Source: JACRPZ01 sp040758255 (GTDB taxonomy: Bacteria > Nitrospirota > Thermodesulfovibrionia > UBA6902). Taken from it: 6,372 nt of DNA. The notes beneath the pieces are model-generated. The model saw only the letters and a list, made by a program, of their open reading frames with translations. It was not told the DNA's origin and made no database searches. Location of the stretch: contig JBFLVX010000127.1 of the NCBI GenBank assembly GCA_040758255.1, forward strand, positions 1 through 6,372, given 5' to 3'. The position numbers were made by a program, and so were the translations under genes. Positions within the stretch are counted from its first letter, which is position 1. Each line of letters opens with the position of its first letter. Shown here piece by piece: positions 1 through 5,730 of the stretch.

Positions 1-1
1 T

Positions 2-388
2 AAAATTGCATGCGATATTTTTCCGGGCAGGGTGCTTGCAGGCATTGATGCCAAAGACGGCAAGGTTGCTATAAAGGGATGGGAAGAGGTCACGGAGTTA
101 GGCGCTGTTGAATTTGCGCTTGAGATGGAAAAAGCCGGCACAGCAGGCATTATTTATACTGATATATCAAGAGACGGCATGCTGACCGGCCCTAATATTG
201 ATGCCATGGCGCAAATGACAGATGCGCTTAAAATCCCTGTCATTGCCTCAGGAGGAGTGTCGAAGCTTGATGACATAAAGAATTTAATGAAGATAGAGAA
301 CCTCTGGGGAGTTATAACCGGTAAGGCGCTCTATTCCGGTTCGCTGGATATTACTGAAGCGATAAAAACTGCAAAGGGAGCAATATAG
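2..388 (+). CDS. hisA: HisA, phosphoribosylformimino-AICAR-phosphate (ProFAR) isomerase, C-terminal part
   Basis: HisA is a cytoplasmic (beta/alpha)8-barrel enzyme. It isomerises the aminoaldose ProFAR to the aminoketose PRFAR, the fourth step of histidine biosynthesis. The gene enters from the left edge, and about 128 C-terminal residues of a usual 240-250 are visible. The reading frame is open from base 2, so the GTG at 32 is an internal Val codon and not a start. Visible family motifs are FPGR then GIDAKDG (its first Asp, codon 47-49, matches the second-half catalytic Asp), the YTDISRDGMLTGPN strand/loop around bases 157-198, the phosphate-binding IASGGV segment, and the terminal TGKALYSG. 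The stop codon TAG is immediately followed by the ATG of hisF, so the two genes are almost certainly cotranscribed and translationally coupled. The strong similarity of HisA to HisF reflects the known duplicated-barrel ancestry. Identity is very secure; the N-terminal half cannot be judged. Confidence 0.97.
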   Translation, partial: KIACDIFPGRVLAGIDAKDGKVAIKGWEEVTELGAVEFALEMEKAGTAGIIYTDISRDGMLTGPNIDAMAQMTDALKIPVIASGGVSKLDDIKNLMKIENLWGVITGKALYSGSLDITEAIKTAKGAI

Positions 389-1237
389 ATGCTTGCAAAG
401 AGAATTATCCCCTGTCTTGACGTAAAGGACGGCAGGGTTGTCAAAGGAGTAAACTTTCAGAACCTTACGGATGCAGGAGACCCCGTTGAGAATGCCAGGT
501 TCTATGATGAACAGGGTGCTGATGAGATAGTATTCCTTGACATAACCGCGTCACATGAGAAGAGAAAGATCATTCTTGATGTTGTTGCGAGGACAGCCAA
601 TGATGTCTTTATGCCGTTGACTGTGGGCGGAGGAATAAAGACGCTGGATGATATCAGAGCGCTTCTTAACGCAGGATGCGACAAGGTCTCTATTAACACC
701 ACAGCAGTTCATGACCCTTTATTCATAAAAAGAGCTTCCGAGAGGTTCGGAAGCCAGTGTATAGTTGTTGCAGTGGATGCAAAGAGAGTTAAGGATATTG
801 GCAGGATTAACGAGTTTGAAATAATGCCATGGTTTGATGATGCTTCTTTAAATGATGTCTGCCTCAAGAGTTCCTCTGGAGAGGAACCGGTCTGGGCCAT
901 CTCAACTCATGGCGGCAGAAAGATGATCGCCATAGATGCGGTAAAATGGGCAAAGAAGATGGAAGAATTAGGCGCAGGTGAAATACTCCTGACGAGTATG
1001 GACAAGGATGGGACAAAGGATGGATATGACATTGACCTGACAAGAAGAATCTCCGAAACCGTTTCAATCCCTGTAGTTGCTTCCGGAGGGGTAGGGACGC
1101 TTGAACATTTGAGAGAAGGGCTTGTTGAGGGCAAAGCCGATGCCGCGCTTGCCGCCTCAATCTTCCATTACAGGGAGTATTCCATTAAAGAGTCCAAAGA
1201 GTATCTCAGATCCAAAGGAGTGCCTGTCAGGATTTAA
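389..1237 (+). CDS. hisF: HisF, cyclase subunit of imidazole glycerol phosphate synthase, with an internal insertion
   Basis: HisF forms the synthase with the glutaminase HisH. It uses ammonia to convert PRFAR into imidazole glycerol phosphate and AICAR, linking histidine and purine synthesis. The start is the ATG abutting the hisA stop, with a GGGAG ribosome site at 376-380. The opening KRIIPCLDVKDGRVVKG is canonical, with catalytic Asp11. The second catalytic residue, Asp130, lies in VAVDAKR. Phosphate-binding GGGI (80-83), SINT (101-104), LLTSMDKDGTKDGYD (200-214) and ASGGVG (231-236) are all intact. The protein is 282 residues, against about 252-258 for the family. The excess lies between AKRV (131-134) and the STHGGRK segment (172-178), in the loop after strand beta5 where ordinary HisF has a short beta-hairpin. 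Flanking motifs are in frame and undamaged, so the enzyme is probably active. No hisI/hisE follows; a terminator-like hairpin does. Confidence 0.98.
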   Translation: MLAKRIIPCLDVKDGRVVKGVNFQNLTDAGDPVENARFYDEQGADEIVFLDITASHEKRKIILDVVARTANDVFMPLTVGGGIKTLDDIRALLNAGCDKVSINTTAVHDPLFIKRASERFGSQCIVVAVDAKRVKDIGRINEFEIMPWFDDASLNDVCLKSSSGEEPVWAISTHGGRKMIAIDAVKWAKKMEELGAGEILLTSMDKDGTKDGYDIDLTRRISETVSIPVVASGGVGTLEHLREGLVEGKADAALAASIFHYREYSIKESKEYLRSKGVPVRI

Positions 1238-1254
1238 AGACTGTGATGCGTTCA

Positions 1255-1284
1255 TTGACGAACTATTGAAGTATGTGCTATGAT
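1255..1284 (+). promoter_or_regulatory. Sigma70-type promoter candidate for the cold-shock gene
   Basis: A TTGACG -35 box (1255-1260) is followed 18 bp later by a TATGAT -10 box (1279-1284), which is preceded by TG at 1276-1277 in the extended -10 position. Both hexamers match consensus at five of six positions. The site begins 18 bp after the hisF stop. Transcription would start near 1290, giving a leader of about 107 nt before the csp ATG. This is a reading from consensus only. The downstream hairpin at 1315-1350 would lie inside this leader. Confidence 0.5.
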
Positions 1285-1314
1285 TAACCAGATTTTAGAA
1301 GTTTTTGCGTTTGC

Positions 1315-1350
1315 AAGGCCACGAAGACTTTTGACTTTGTGGCCTTTTTT
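1315..1350 (+). terminator. Intrinsic-terminator-like hairpin after hisF / in csp leader
   Basis: AAGGCCAC (1315-1322) pairs perfectly with GTGGCCTT (1339-1346). The stem continues inward with GAAG (1323-1326) against CTTT (1335-1338), including one G-T pair, for about 12 bp closed by an 8-nt loop. A six-T run (1345-1350) ends the structure. It is placed to end hisA-hisF transcription. Because a good promoter candidate lies upstream of it, it may also act as an attenuator or produce a short RNA of about 60 nt. Confidence 0.8.
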
Positions 1351-1397
1351 CTTGAGACCTTCTGAGATTTAGTTTATAGAAAAGGAGGTAAAGGAAA

Positions 1398-1598
1398 ATG
1401 GCAGAAGGAACAGTAAAATGGTTTAACGACTCTAAAGGTTTCGGCTTTATTGCGTGCGAAGACGGAAGTGAAGCTTTTGTTCACCACACATCAATTCAGG
1501 GCAATGGCTTTAAGAGTCTTGCCGAAGGTGACAAGGTCAGCTTTGATACTGAAAAAGGCCCAAAAGGTCCCAAGGCAATCAATGTCGTAAAACTGTAG
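1398..1598 (+). CDS. Cold-shock-domain protein (CspA family)
   Basis: This is a 66-residue single cold-shock domain (OB fold), the normal size of the family. Such proteins bind single-stranded RNA and DNA, melt mRNA secondary structure, and in E. coli can act as transcription antiterminators. The start GTVKWFNDSKGFGFI holds the RNP1 motif KGFGFI (residues 13-18) and the aromatic patch Trp8, Phe9, Phe15, Phe17. The RNP2-like segment is AFVHHTSI (26-33), where a second His replaces the more usual Phe after VH. The C-terminal GPKGPKAINV strand is typical. The start is secured by a near-perfect AAGGAGGT ribosome site (1382-1389), 8 nt before the ATG. The gene stands alone between two terminator-like hairpins, with its own promoter candidate. 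Whether it is cold-induced cannot be told from sequence, since many family members are constitutive. Confidence 0.97.
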   Translation: MAEGTVKWFNDSKGFGFIACEDGSEAFVHHTSIQGNGFKSLAEGDKVSFDTEKGPKGPKAINVVKL

Positions 1599-1606
1599 GT
1601 TAAATG

Positions 1607-1644
1607 GAAAAGACTCCTGCATTATGTGGGAGTCTTTTCATTTT
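1607..1644 (+). terminator. Hairpin terminator downstream of the cold-shock gene
   Basis: GAAAAGACTCC (1607-1617) is perfectly complementary to GGGAGTCTTTTC (pairing 1629-1639), giving an 11-bp stem with an 11-nt loop. The 3' arm contains TTTT, and another TTTT follows at 1641-1644. The structure begins 8 bp after the csp stop codon, as expected for an intrinsic terminator. Its A- and T-rich flanks could let it work in both directions. It ends only a few bases before the ribosome site of the next gene. Confidence 0.75.
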
Positions 1645-1652
1645 GGAGGAAG

Positions 1653-2006
1653 ATGAATAACAAAAAGAATACCGCAAGAAGAGAAATGATCCAGCAGAGA
1701 ACTGACGCAGGTTTTGTATCTGCGCATTTTCCTGAAGTTGCAAGCATTGTGGTTAACATGATGTACAATCAGAAGGGCATAAAATCGTTAGCAAGAACCG
1801 TTAATTTTTCTCCCGGCAGCTCTGCTTTTTTCAGAGTGGCATGTTTGAACCGGGACTGTATTGACGGTGGGTTCGATCTGAATCAGGTTATAACCACAAT
1901 GGTCAGAAACCGCAAAGAGACGGCTAAAGGAGATCTAAGTTGTGAATCCTCTGACCATTCAGATATTGTTTATGACGTTTCTATAAAATACGCCAAAAAG
2001 TGCTGA
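1653..2006 (+). CDS. Conserved-looking small hypothetical protein with a C-x4-C motif
   Basis: I do not recognise a named family. From the ATG at 1653 the protein is 117 residues, soluble, with no signal peptide or membrane segment. The N-terminus is basic and polar (residues 1-20). The middle, VASIVVNMMYNQ (29-40) then the SLARTVNFSPGSSAFFRVACL region (45-65), looks like alternating strands. CLNRDC (64-69) is a C-x4-C pair followed by DGGFDL, with further Cys at 97 and 117 and a His at 102, so a metal site or redox pair is conceivable but not shown. I prefer the ATG at 1653, preceded by GGAGG (1645-1649, a rather short 3-nt gap), over the in-frame GTG at 1626. That GTG lies inside the terminator loop and would add only nine residues. 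The protein-like composition, ribosome site and uninterrupted frame favour a real gene. It may be expressed by readthrough from csp. Confidence 0.7.
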   Translation: MNNKKNTARREMIQQRTDAGFVSAHFPEVASIVVNMMYNQKGIKSLARTVNFSPGSSAFFRVACLNRDCIDGGFDLNQVITTMVRNRKETAKGDLSCESSDHSDIVYDVSIKYAKKC

Positions 2007-2082
2007 GCAGAGTCCACCTTCAATAACGTCAAGCAGGCTTAATTCCTGAACTGTTCGGCGATGCAGATTGTCCCGTAGAGAC

Positions 2083-3129
2083 TTAGCTTTTCAACAGTTC
2101 TGAAACATGATATATATCAGCCGTTTTCTTCTCGATCCTGTAGTGCTCGATGGTTTTATTCTCCGCGGGTTTTGCTTTTAAGAGGAAGTGCTCGTCATTT
2201 CTAAAAACCGTTACATCAATCTCAGGCATGTGCTTTCCATCGGAATATCTCGCGCATAATGATGCGGCGAAATTGAGCACTTCATTATCAGGGATGCCTC
2301 TGATAACAGTTATGGGGCTTCCATAACCTATGATCTTCATTTTCCAGTCTTCTGCTCCGGCTATTGAGAGCATCTCCTGATTTTCCTCGCTGTTTCTGCC
2401 TACGATGACTTTGCATCCGTCAGCGAGTCTGAAGTGTCTGCCCAGCCTTAAGAAGTTTATGTCAGTGTAGTCAGGGTTATCGCAATGTTTCAGCAGTTCC
2501 TTAAGCCTGTATGAATAAATCGGGTCGGTGAGAAGGCATCCGCCCGCAGGCGCCGCATATTCAGTAAGCCCTAATTCTTTTGCAAGCGCCATCTGCGGCT
2601 TTCTTGAACGTCCGGTAAAGTCATAAAGCAGTTCCCGGTTCACAATGCCTTTTTCTTCAGGGATAGTGGGTTTCATGTGTTTGGCGCTGAGGGGCCTGAG
2701 GACATATCCGGCAACGTCTGCTTCTCTGTCTATTACAGGGAATGTGTCTCTTCTCTGACTCATAGGACGCTGTCCAAGTACTTCGCCTGTTATCAGGAAA
2801 TCAGCGCCTGATAGACGCATCATCTCTTTCGCCTCTTTCAGCATGAGAATCCTGCAGTCTATGCAGGGGTTCATGTTTCTGCCATGACCAAATTTGGGGT
2901 TTTTAACTATCTCAATAAAACTGTCGGATAAATGCGCGAGTTTTACCTGAAAGCCGAATTTTATTGAAGCGGAGAACGGGTCTTTTGAACATGAAGACTT
3001 ATCCCCGATGTTGCATCCGAAGTTGTTCAAAAATGTTATTGCGGTAACCTCAACCCCCTGCTTTAAAAGAGCGAGAACCGCGAGTGTGCTATCAAGACCT
3101 CCGGAAAAAAGCGCTATTGCCTTTGCCAT
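2083..3129 (-). CDS. PP-loop ATPase (MnmA/ThiI-like tRNA thiolation family) fused to an NFACT-R-like (DUF814) domain
   Basis: The protein has 348 residues. The N-terminal half is an adenine-nucleotide alpha hydrolase with the pyrophosphate loop SGGLDS (9-14). Next come NPCIDC (87-92), the ThiI-reminiscent TGEVLGQRPMSQ (114-125) and AGGCLLTDP (195-203). In MnmA, which 2-thiolates tRNA U34, two catalytic cysteines occupy comparable places; by analogy Cys89 or Cys92 and Cys198 are candidates. Residues from about 228 read like the NFACT-R/DUF814 RNA-associated domain: LGRHFRLADG, VGRNSEEN (243-250), DW (261-262), GSPITVIRG (270-278) and AASLCARYS (288-296). An RNA sulfuration role is inferred; the substrate and sulfur donor are unknown. 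It is shorter and differently ended than true MnmA, so I give no gene symbol. The start ATG has AAAGG (3137-3141 complement) 7 nt upstream. The gene is transcribed divergently from kdsB and converges on the hypothetical gene. Confidence 0.85.
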   Translation of the reverse strand: MAKAIALFSGGLDSTLAVLALLKQGVEVTAITFLNNFGCNIGDKSSCSKDPFSASIKFGFQVKLAHLSDSFIEIVKNPKFGHGRNMNPCIDCRILMLKEAKEMMRLSGADFLITGEVLGQRPMSQRRDTFPVIDREADVAGYVLRPLSAKHMKPTIPEEKGIVNRELLYDFTGRSRKPQMALAKELGLTEYAAPAGGCLLTDPIYSYRLKELLKHCDNPDYTDINFLRLGRHFRLADGCKVIVGRNSEENQEMLSIAGAEDWKMKIIGYGSPITVIRGIPDNEVLNFAASLCARYSDGKHMPEIDVTVFRNDEHFLLKAKPAENKTIEHYRIEKKTADIYHVSELLKS

Positions 3130-3149
3130 AGTGTAACCTTTGCATTTTG

Positions 3150-3178
3150 GATTTGTAACTCAGAACCGCACTTATAAT
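3150..3178 (+). promoter_or_regulatory. Promoter candidate for kdsB-pyrG
   Basis: A perfect TATAAT -10 hexamer lies at 3173-3178, with only a weak -35 (GATTTG at 3150-3155) at 17-bp spacing. Transcription would start near 3185, about 43 nt before the kdsB ATG. The weak -35 suggests either activator dependence or a misreading of AT-rich spacer. Confidence 0.35.
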
Positions 3179-3203
3179 ATCAGATTTTTCTTCTTGAAGT
3201 AAA
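3174..3203 (-). promoter_or_regulatory. Promoter candidate for the PP-loop gene
   Basis: On the minus strand, TTTACT (complement of 3198-3203) is followed after 18 bp by TATTAT (complement of 3174-3179). The boxes match the sigma70 consensus at four and five of six positions. Transcription would start near 3168, giving a leader of about 39 nt. Its -10 box occupies nearly the same bases as the candidate + strand -10 box. Confidence 0.35.
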
Positions 3204-3227
3204 AGCCGGCCTGTTGTAGAGTAATAT

Positions 3228-4034
3228 ATGCAAAGGGCTGTTGCTATAATCCCGGCACGATATAACTCAACCCGCTTTCCCGGGAAACCCCTTGCACTCC
3301 TCAGAAATAAGCCTGTCATTCAGCATGTCTTTGAAAAAGTAAAAAATGCCCGCCTTGTAGATACCGTTTTAGTTGCCACAGATGACGAAAGGATATATAA
3401 TATCGTGTCAGACTTTGGCGGCAAAGCGGTCATGACATCCGAAAGACATAGCACCGGCACAGACAGGGTGGCTGAAGCGGCAAAAGGAATTGAGTGCGAT
3501 ATTGTAATCAACATTCAGGGAGACGAGCCTTTCATAAAGCCTGAAATGGTTGATGATCTGGTCAATATGCTCGCCTGTGATGAGAGGGCTTTAATGGGTA
3601 CTCTTGCAAAAAGAATTACAGATAGCAAAGAGATATTCTCGCCGGATGTGGTAAAAGTTGTTATGGACAATGAGGGCTTTGCGATGTATTTTTCGAGGGC
3701 TCCAATACCGTGGCACAGGGATGAGTTTTCAAAGATGCAAGATGCCGGATGCCGGATGAGAGACGAAGAATTAAAAAGAAACGACGCAATGTTTACGGCA
3801 AATAAAATAGAAGTTTACAAACATATTGGAATATACGGTTACCGGAAAGATACCCTGATGAATCTTTCATTAATGGAAGAAAATGAACTTGAAAAACTTG
3901 AGAAGCTGGAGCAACTAAGGGCGCTTGCTTCAGGGATAAAAATTAAGGTGAAAGAGACTGATTACGACACTTTCGGGATTGATACAGTTGAAGACCTCAG
4001 GAATGCTGAGGAGTATTTAATTAGAAATGGCTAA
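3228..4034 (+). CDS. kdsB: KdsB, 3-deoxy-manno-octulosonate cytidylyltransferase (CMP-Kdo synthetase)
   Basis: KdsB activates Kdo with CTP to give CMP-Kdo and pyrophosphate in the cytoplasm, supplying the inner-core sugar of lipopolysaccharide. The nucleotide-binding signature PARYNSTRFPGKPL is at residues 9-22. RHSTGTDRVAEAA follows at 73-85, the metal-site QGDEP at 97-101, SRAPIPWHRD at 156-165, HIGIYGYR at 199-206, the LEKLEQLRAL segment at 224-233 and FGIDTVEDL at 249-257 with its conserved Asp252. The protein is 268 residues, against about 245-255 usually. The surplus of some 17 residues falls between PWHRD and HIGIY, and part of it is encoded by heptamer repeats at 3732-3759. Catalytic motifs are intact, so function is expected. 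The ribosome site is weak. The stop overlaps the pyrG start by 8 bp, fitting CTP as the shared metabolite. Confidence 0.97.
   Translation: MQRAVAIIPARYNSTRFPGKPLALLRNKPVIQHVFEKVKNARLVDTVLVATDDERIYNIVSDFGGKAVMTSERHSTGTDRVAEAAKGIECDIVINIQGDEPFIKPEMVDDLVNMLACDERALMGTLAKRITDSKEIFSPDVVKVVMDNEGFAMYFSRAPIPWHRDEFSKMQDAGCRMRDEELKRNDAMFTANKIEVYKHIGIYGYRKDTLMNLSLMEENELEKLEKLEQLRALASGIKIKVKETDYDTFGIDTVEDLRNAEEYLIRNG
3732..3759 (+). repeat. Four heptamer tandem repeats inside kdsB
   Basis: Four successive 7-bp units are visible: AAGATGC (3732-3738), AAGATGC (3739-3745), CGGATGC (3746-3752) and CGGATGA (3753-3759). All share the core GATG. They encode roughly residues 169-178 of KdsB (KMQDAGCRMR), in a loop that is longer than in relatives. 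Three units equal 21 bp, or seven codons, so copy changes in threes keep the frame. Confidence 0.85.
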
Positions 4035-5694
4035 ATATATTTTTGTTACAGGCGGCGTTGTCTCTTCTCTTGGCAAAGGGATTGCCGCGTCTGCAATGGC
4101 GGCGCTTCTGGAGGCTATGGGGCTTAAGGTAACGATGCAGAAGTTAGACCCTTATATTAATGTTGACCCCGGCACATTAAGCCCGTTTCAGCACGGAGAG
4201 GTCTTTGTAACCGATGATGGGGCTGAGTCCGACCTCGACCTTGGCCATTATGAAAGATTTACGTCAACACGTATGTCAAAGGCGAACAACTGCACGACAG
4301 GCAAGATATATTACAGCGTAATTCTTAAAGAGAGGAAAGGGGATTACTTAGGCGATACGGTGCAGGTGGTCCCGCATATCACCGATGAAATCAAAAGTTA
4401 TATAAAATCCGTTGAGGACAATTATGATGTTGTTATTGTGGAGATAGGAGGCACTATCGGTGATATTGAGAGCTTGCCTTTTCTTGAAGCGATAAGGCAG
4501 TTCAGGTATGATGTCGGCAGAAATAATGTCATTTATGTGCATCTTACGCTCGTTCCTTATATCAGCACAGCCGGTGAGCTGAAATCAAAACCAACCCAGC
4601 ATAGCGTAAAAGAATTGCGGGCAATTGGAATACAGCCTGATATACTCTTCTGCCGCACAGACAGGCCCCTTTCAGAGGATTTCAAGAAGAAGATAGCCCT
4701 TCACTGCAACCTTGATATGGATGCTGTTATAGCGGCAAAGGATGTAGATTCGATATATGAGGTTCCGCTTGTTCTTTATGAGGAAGGGCTTGACACTCTG
4801 TTAATAAGAAAACTTTCACTCAACAATGAAAGGCCTGATCTTTTAACATGGGTTAATGTAGTCAGACATATCAAAGAACCTGAAGATCAGGTTACCATTG
4901 CGATCGTGGGCAAATATGTCGGGCTTAAAGACGCATATAAGAGTCTTACCGAGGCGTTGATTCACGGCGGAATTGCCAATAATGTAAGGGTGAATATACT
5001 CTGGACTGAGGCTGAGGAGATAGAAAAATATGGGGTAGACAAGTATCTTGCTGATGTTGATGGCATCCTCATCCCCGGAGGTTTTGGACACAGGGGGATC
5101 GAAGGCAAGATAGAGGCGGTCAGGTTTGCGCGTGAGAAGAAGATACCTTTCCTCGGCATATGTCTTGGAATGCAGTGCGCTGTTATTGAATTCGCCCGCA
5201 ATGTATGCGGCATGGATGCTGCAAACAGCACGGAGTTCAATAAAAGCACCCCTTATCCGGTCATCTATCTTATAGAGGAATGGTATGATTTCAGGACCGA
5301 TACAGTGCAGAAGAGAGACCTCACTTCAGACAAGGGCGGGACCATGAGGCTTGGCGCGTATCCGTGCGTATTGACTGAGGACTCGCTCGCTTACAAGACT
5401 TACGGCAAAAAAGAGCTCTCCGAGAGGCACAGGCACAGATATGAATTTAATAATAAATACAGAGAGACGCTTAAGAAGAGCGGCCTGGTGATCAGCGGGG
5501 AGAGTCCTGATAAGGCATTGGTTGAGATAGTTGAGATAAAGGATCATCCGTGGTTTTTCGGATGCCAGTTCCATCCTGAATTCAAGTCAAGGCCTCTTGA
5601 ACCGCATCCTGTATTCAGTGCGTTTATTGCTGCTGCATTCAAAGAAAAGCAGCTTCTCTTTACAGCAGAGCCTTCGATTCAGGCGGAGAAATGA
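4027..5694 (+). CDS. pyrG: PyrG, CTP synthase (glutamine-hydrolysing)
   Basis: CTP synthase aminates UTP to CTP using ATP and ammonia from glutamine. The 555-residue length is normal, slightly extended at the C-terminus. The N-terminal synthetase domain (about 1-270) opens with KYIFVTGGVVSSLGKG, holding the ATP-binding loop SSLGKG (13-18), and continues through DPYINVDPGT (41-50), HGEVFVTDDG (56-65) and EIGGTIGDIES (139-149). The class I glutamine amidotransferase domain (about 288-540) has the oxyanion segment PGGFG (350-354), the nucleophile Cys379 in GICLGMQ, and the partners His516 and Glu518 in HPEF. All catalytic residues are present. Translation starts within the kdsB tail (ATGGCTAA shares start and stop), which indicates coupling. 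A hairpin and a palindromic element follow the stop codon and may end the transcript. Identity is certain. Confidence 0.99.
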   Translation: MAKYIFVTGGVVSSLGKGIAASAMAALLEAMGLKVTMQKLDPYINVDPGTLSPFQHGEVFVTDDGAESDLDLGHYERFTSTRMSKANNCTTGKIYYSVILKERKGDYLGDTVQVVPHITDEIKSYIKSVEDNYDVVIVEIGGTIGDIESLPFLEAIRQFRYDVGRNNVIYVHLTLVPYISTAGELKSKPTQHSVKELRAIGIQPDILFCRTDRPLSEDFKKKIALHCNLDMDAVIAAKDVDSIYEVPLVLYEEGLDTLLIRKLSLNNERPDLLTWVNVVRHIKEPEDQVTIAIVGKYVGLKDAYKSLTEALIHGGIANNVRVNILWTEAEEIEKYGVDKYLADVDGILIPGGFGHRGIEGKIEAVRFAREKKIPFLGICLGMQCAVIEFARNVCGMDAANSTEFNKSTPYPVIYLIEEWYDFRTDTVQKRDLTSDKGGTMRLGAYPCVLTEDSLAYKTYGKKELSERHRHRYEFNNKYRETLKKSGLVISGESPDKALVEIVEIKDHPWFFGCQFHPEFKSRPLEPHPVFSAFIAAAFKEKQLLFTAEPSIQAEK

Positions 5695-5706
5695 AAGTGC
5701 AAAGAT

Positions 5707-5728
5707 TTACTAATCACTTCATTAGTAA
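5707..5728. other. AT-rich perfect hairpin after pyrG
   Basis: TTACTAAT (5707-5714) and ATTAGTAA (5721-5728) form an 8-bp perfect stem around a 6-nt loop, starting 13 bp after the pyrG stop. No T run follows, so it is not a classic terminator. It could protect the mRNA 3' end, or be an operator-like dyad. It abuts, but does not belong to, the palindromic element that starts at 5731. Confidence 0.6.
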
Positions 5729-5730
5729 GA

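Noticed and set aside
32..34. GTG at 32 as a gene start
   Set aside because: The frame is open to the window edge and the upstream residues fit HisA, so this is an internal Val.
788..893. HisF extra segment as a frameshift or assembly error
   Set aside because: Family motifs on both sides are in the same frame, and the total length equals the family length plus the insert. No second frame restores a shorter HisF.
864..1160. 98-codon open frame on the minus strand within hisF
   Set aside because: It lies entirely opposite a certain gene and encodes a low-complexity, Arg/Leu/Pro/Ser-rich product with no recognisable domain.
1352..1378. TTGAGA ... TTTATA promoter candidate just before csp
   Set aside because: The spacing is only 15 bp and the start would fall inside the csp ribosome site. 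The upstream extended -10 site is better.
1626..1652. GTG start nine codons upstream for the hypothetical gene
   Set aside because: The GTG lies in the loop and 3' arm of the csp terminator with no ribosome site. The ATG at 1653 has GGAGG nearby.
2048..2100. Inverted repeat GAACTGTT / AACAGTTC around the end of the PP-loop gene
   Set aside because: Eight bp separated by 37 nt with no adjacent T run is weak. The 2007-2082 spacer shows no convincing terminator.
3732..3759. Heptamer units as a CRISPR-like array
   Set aside because: Units are 7 bp with no spacers and lie inside a coding region.
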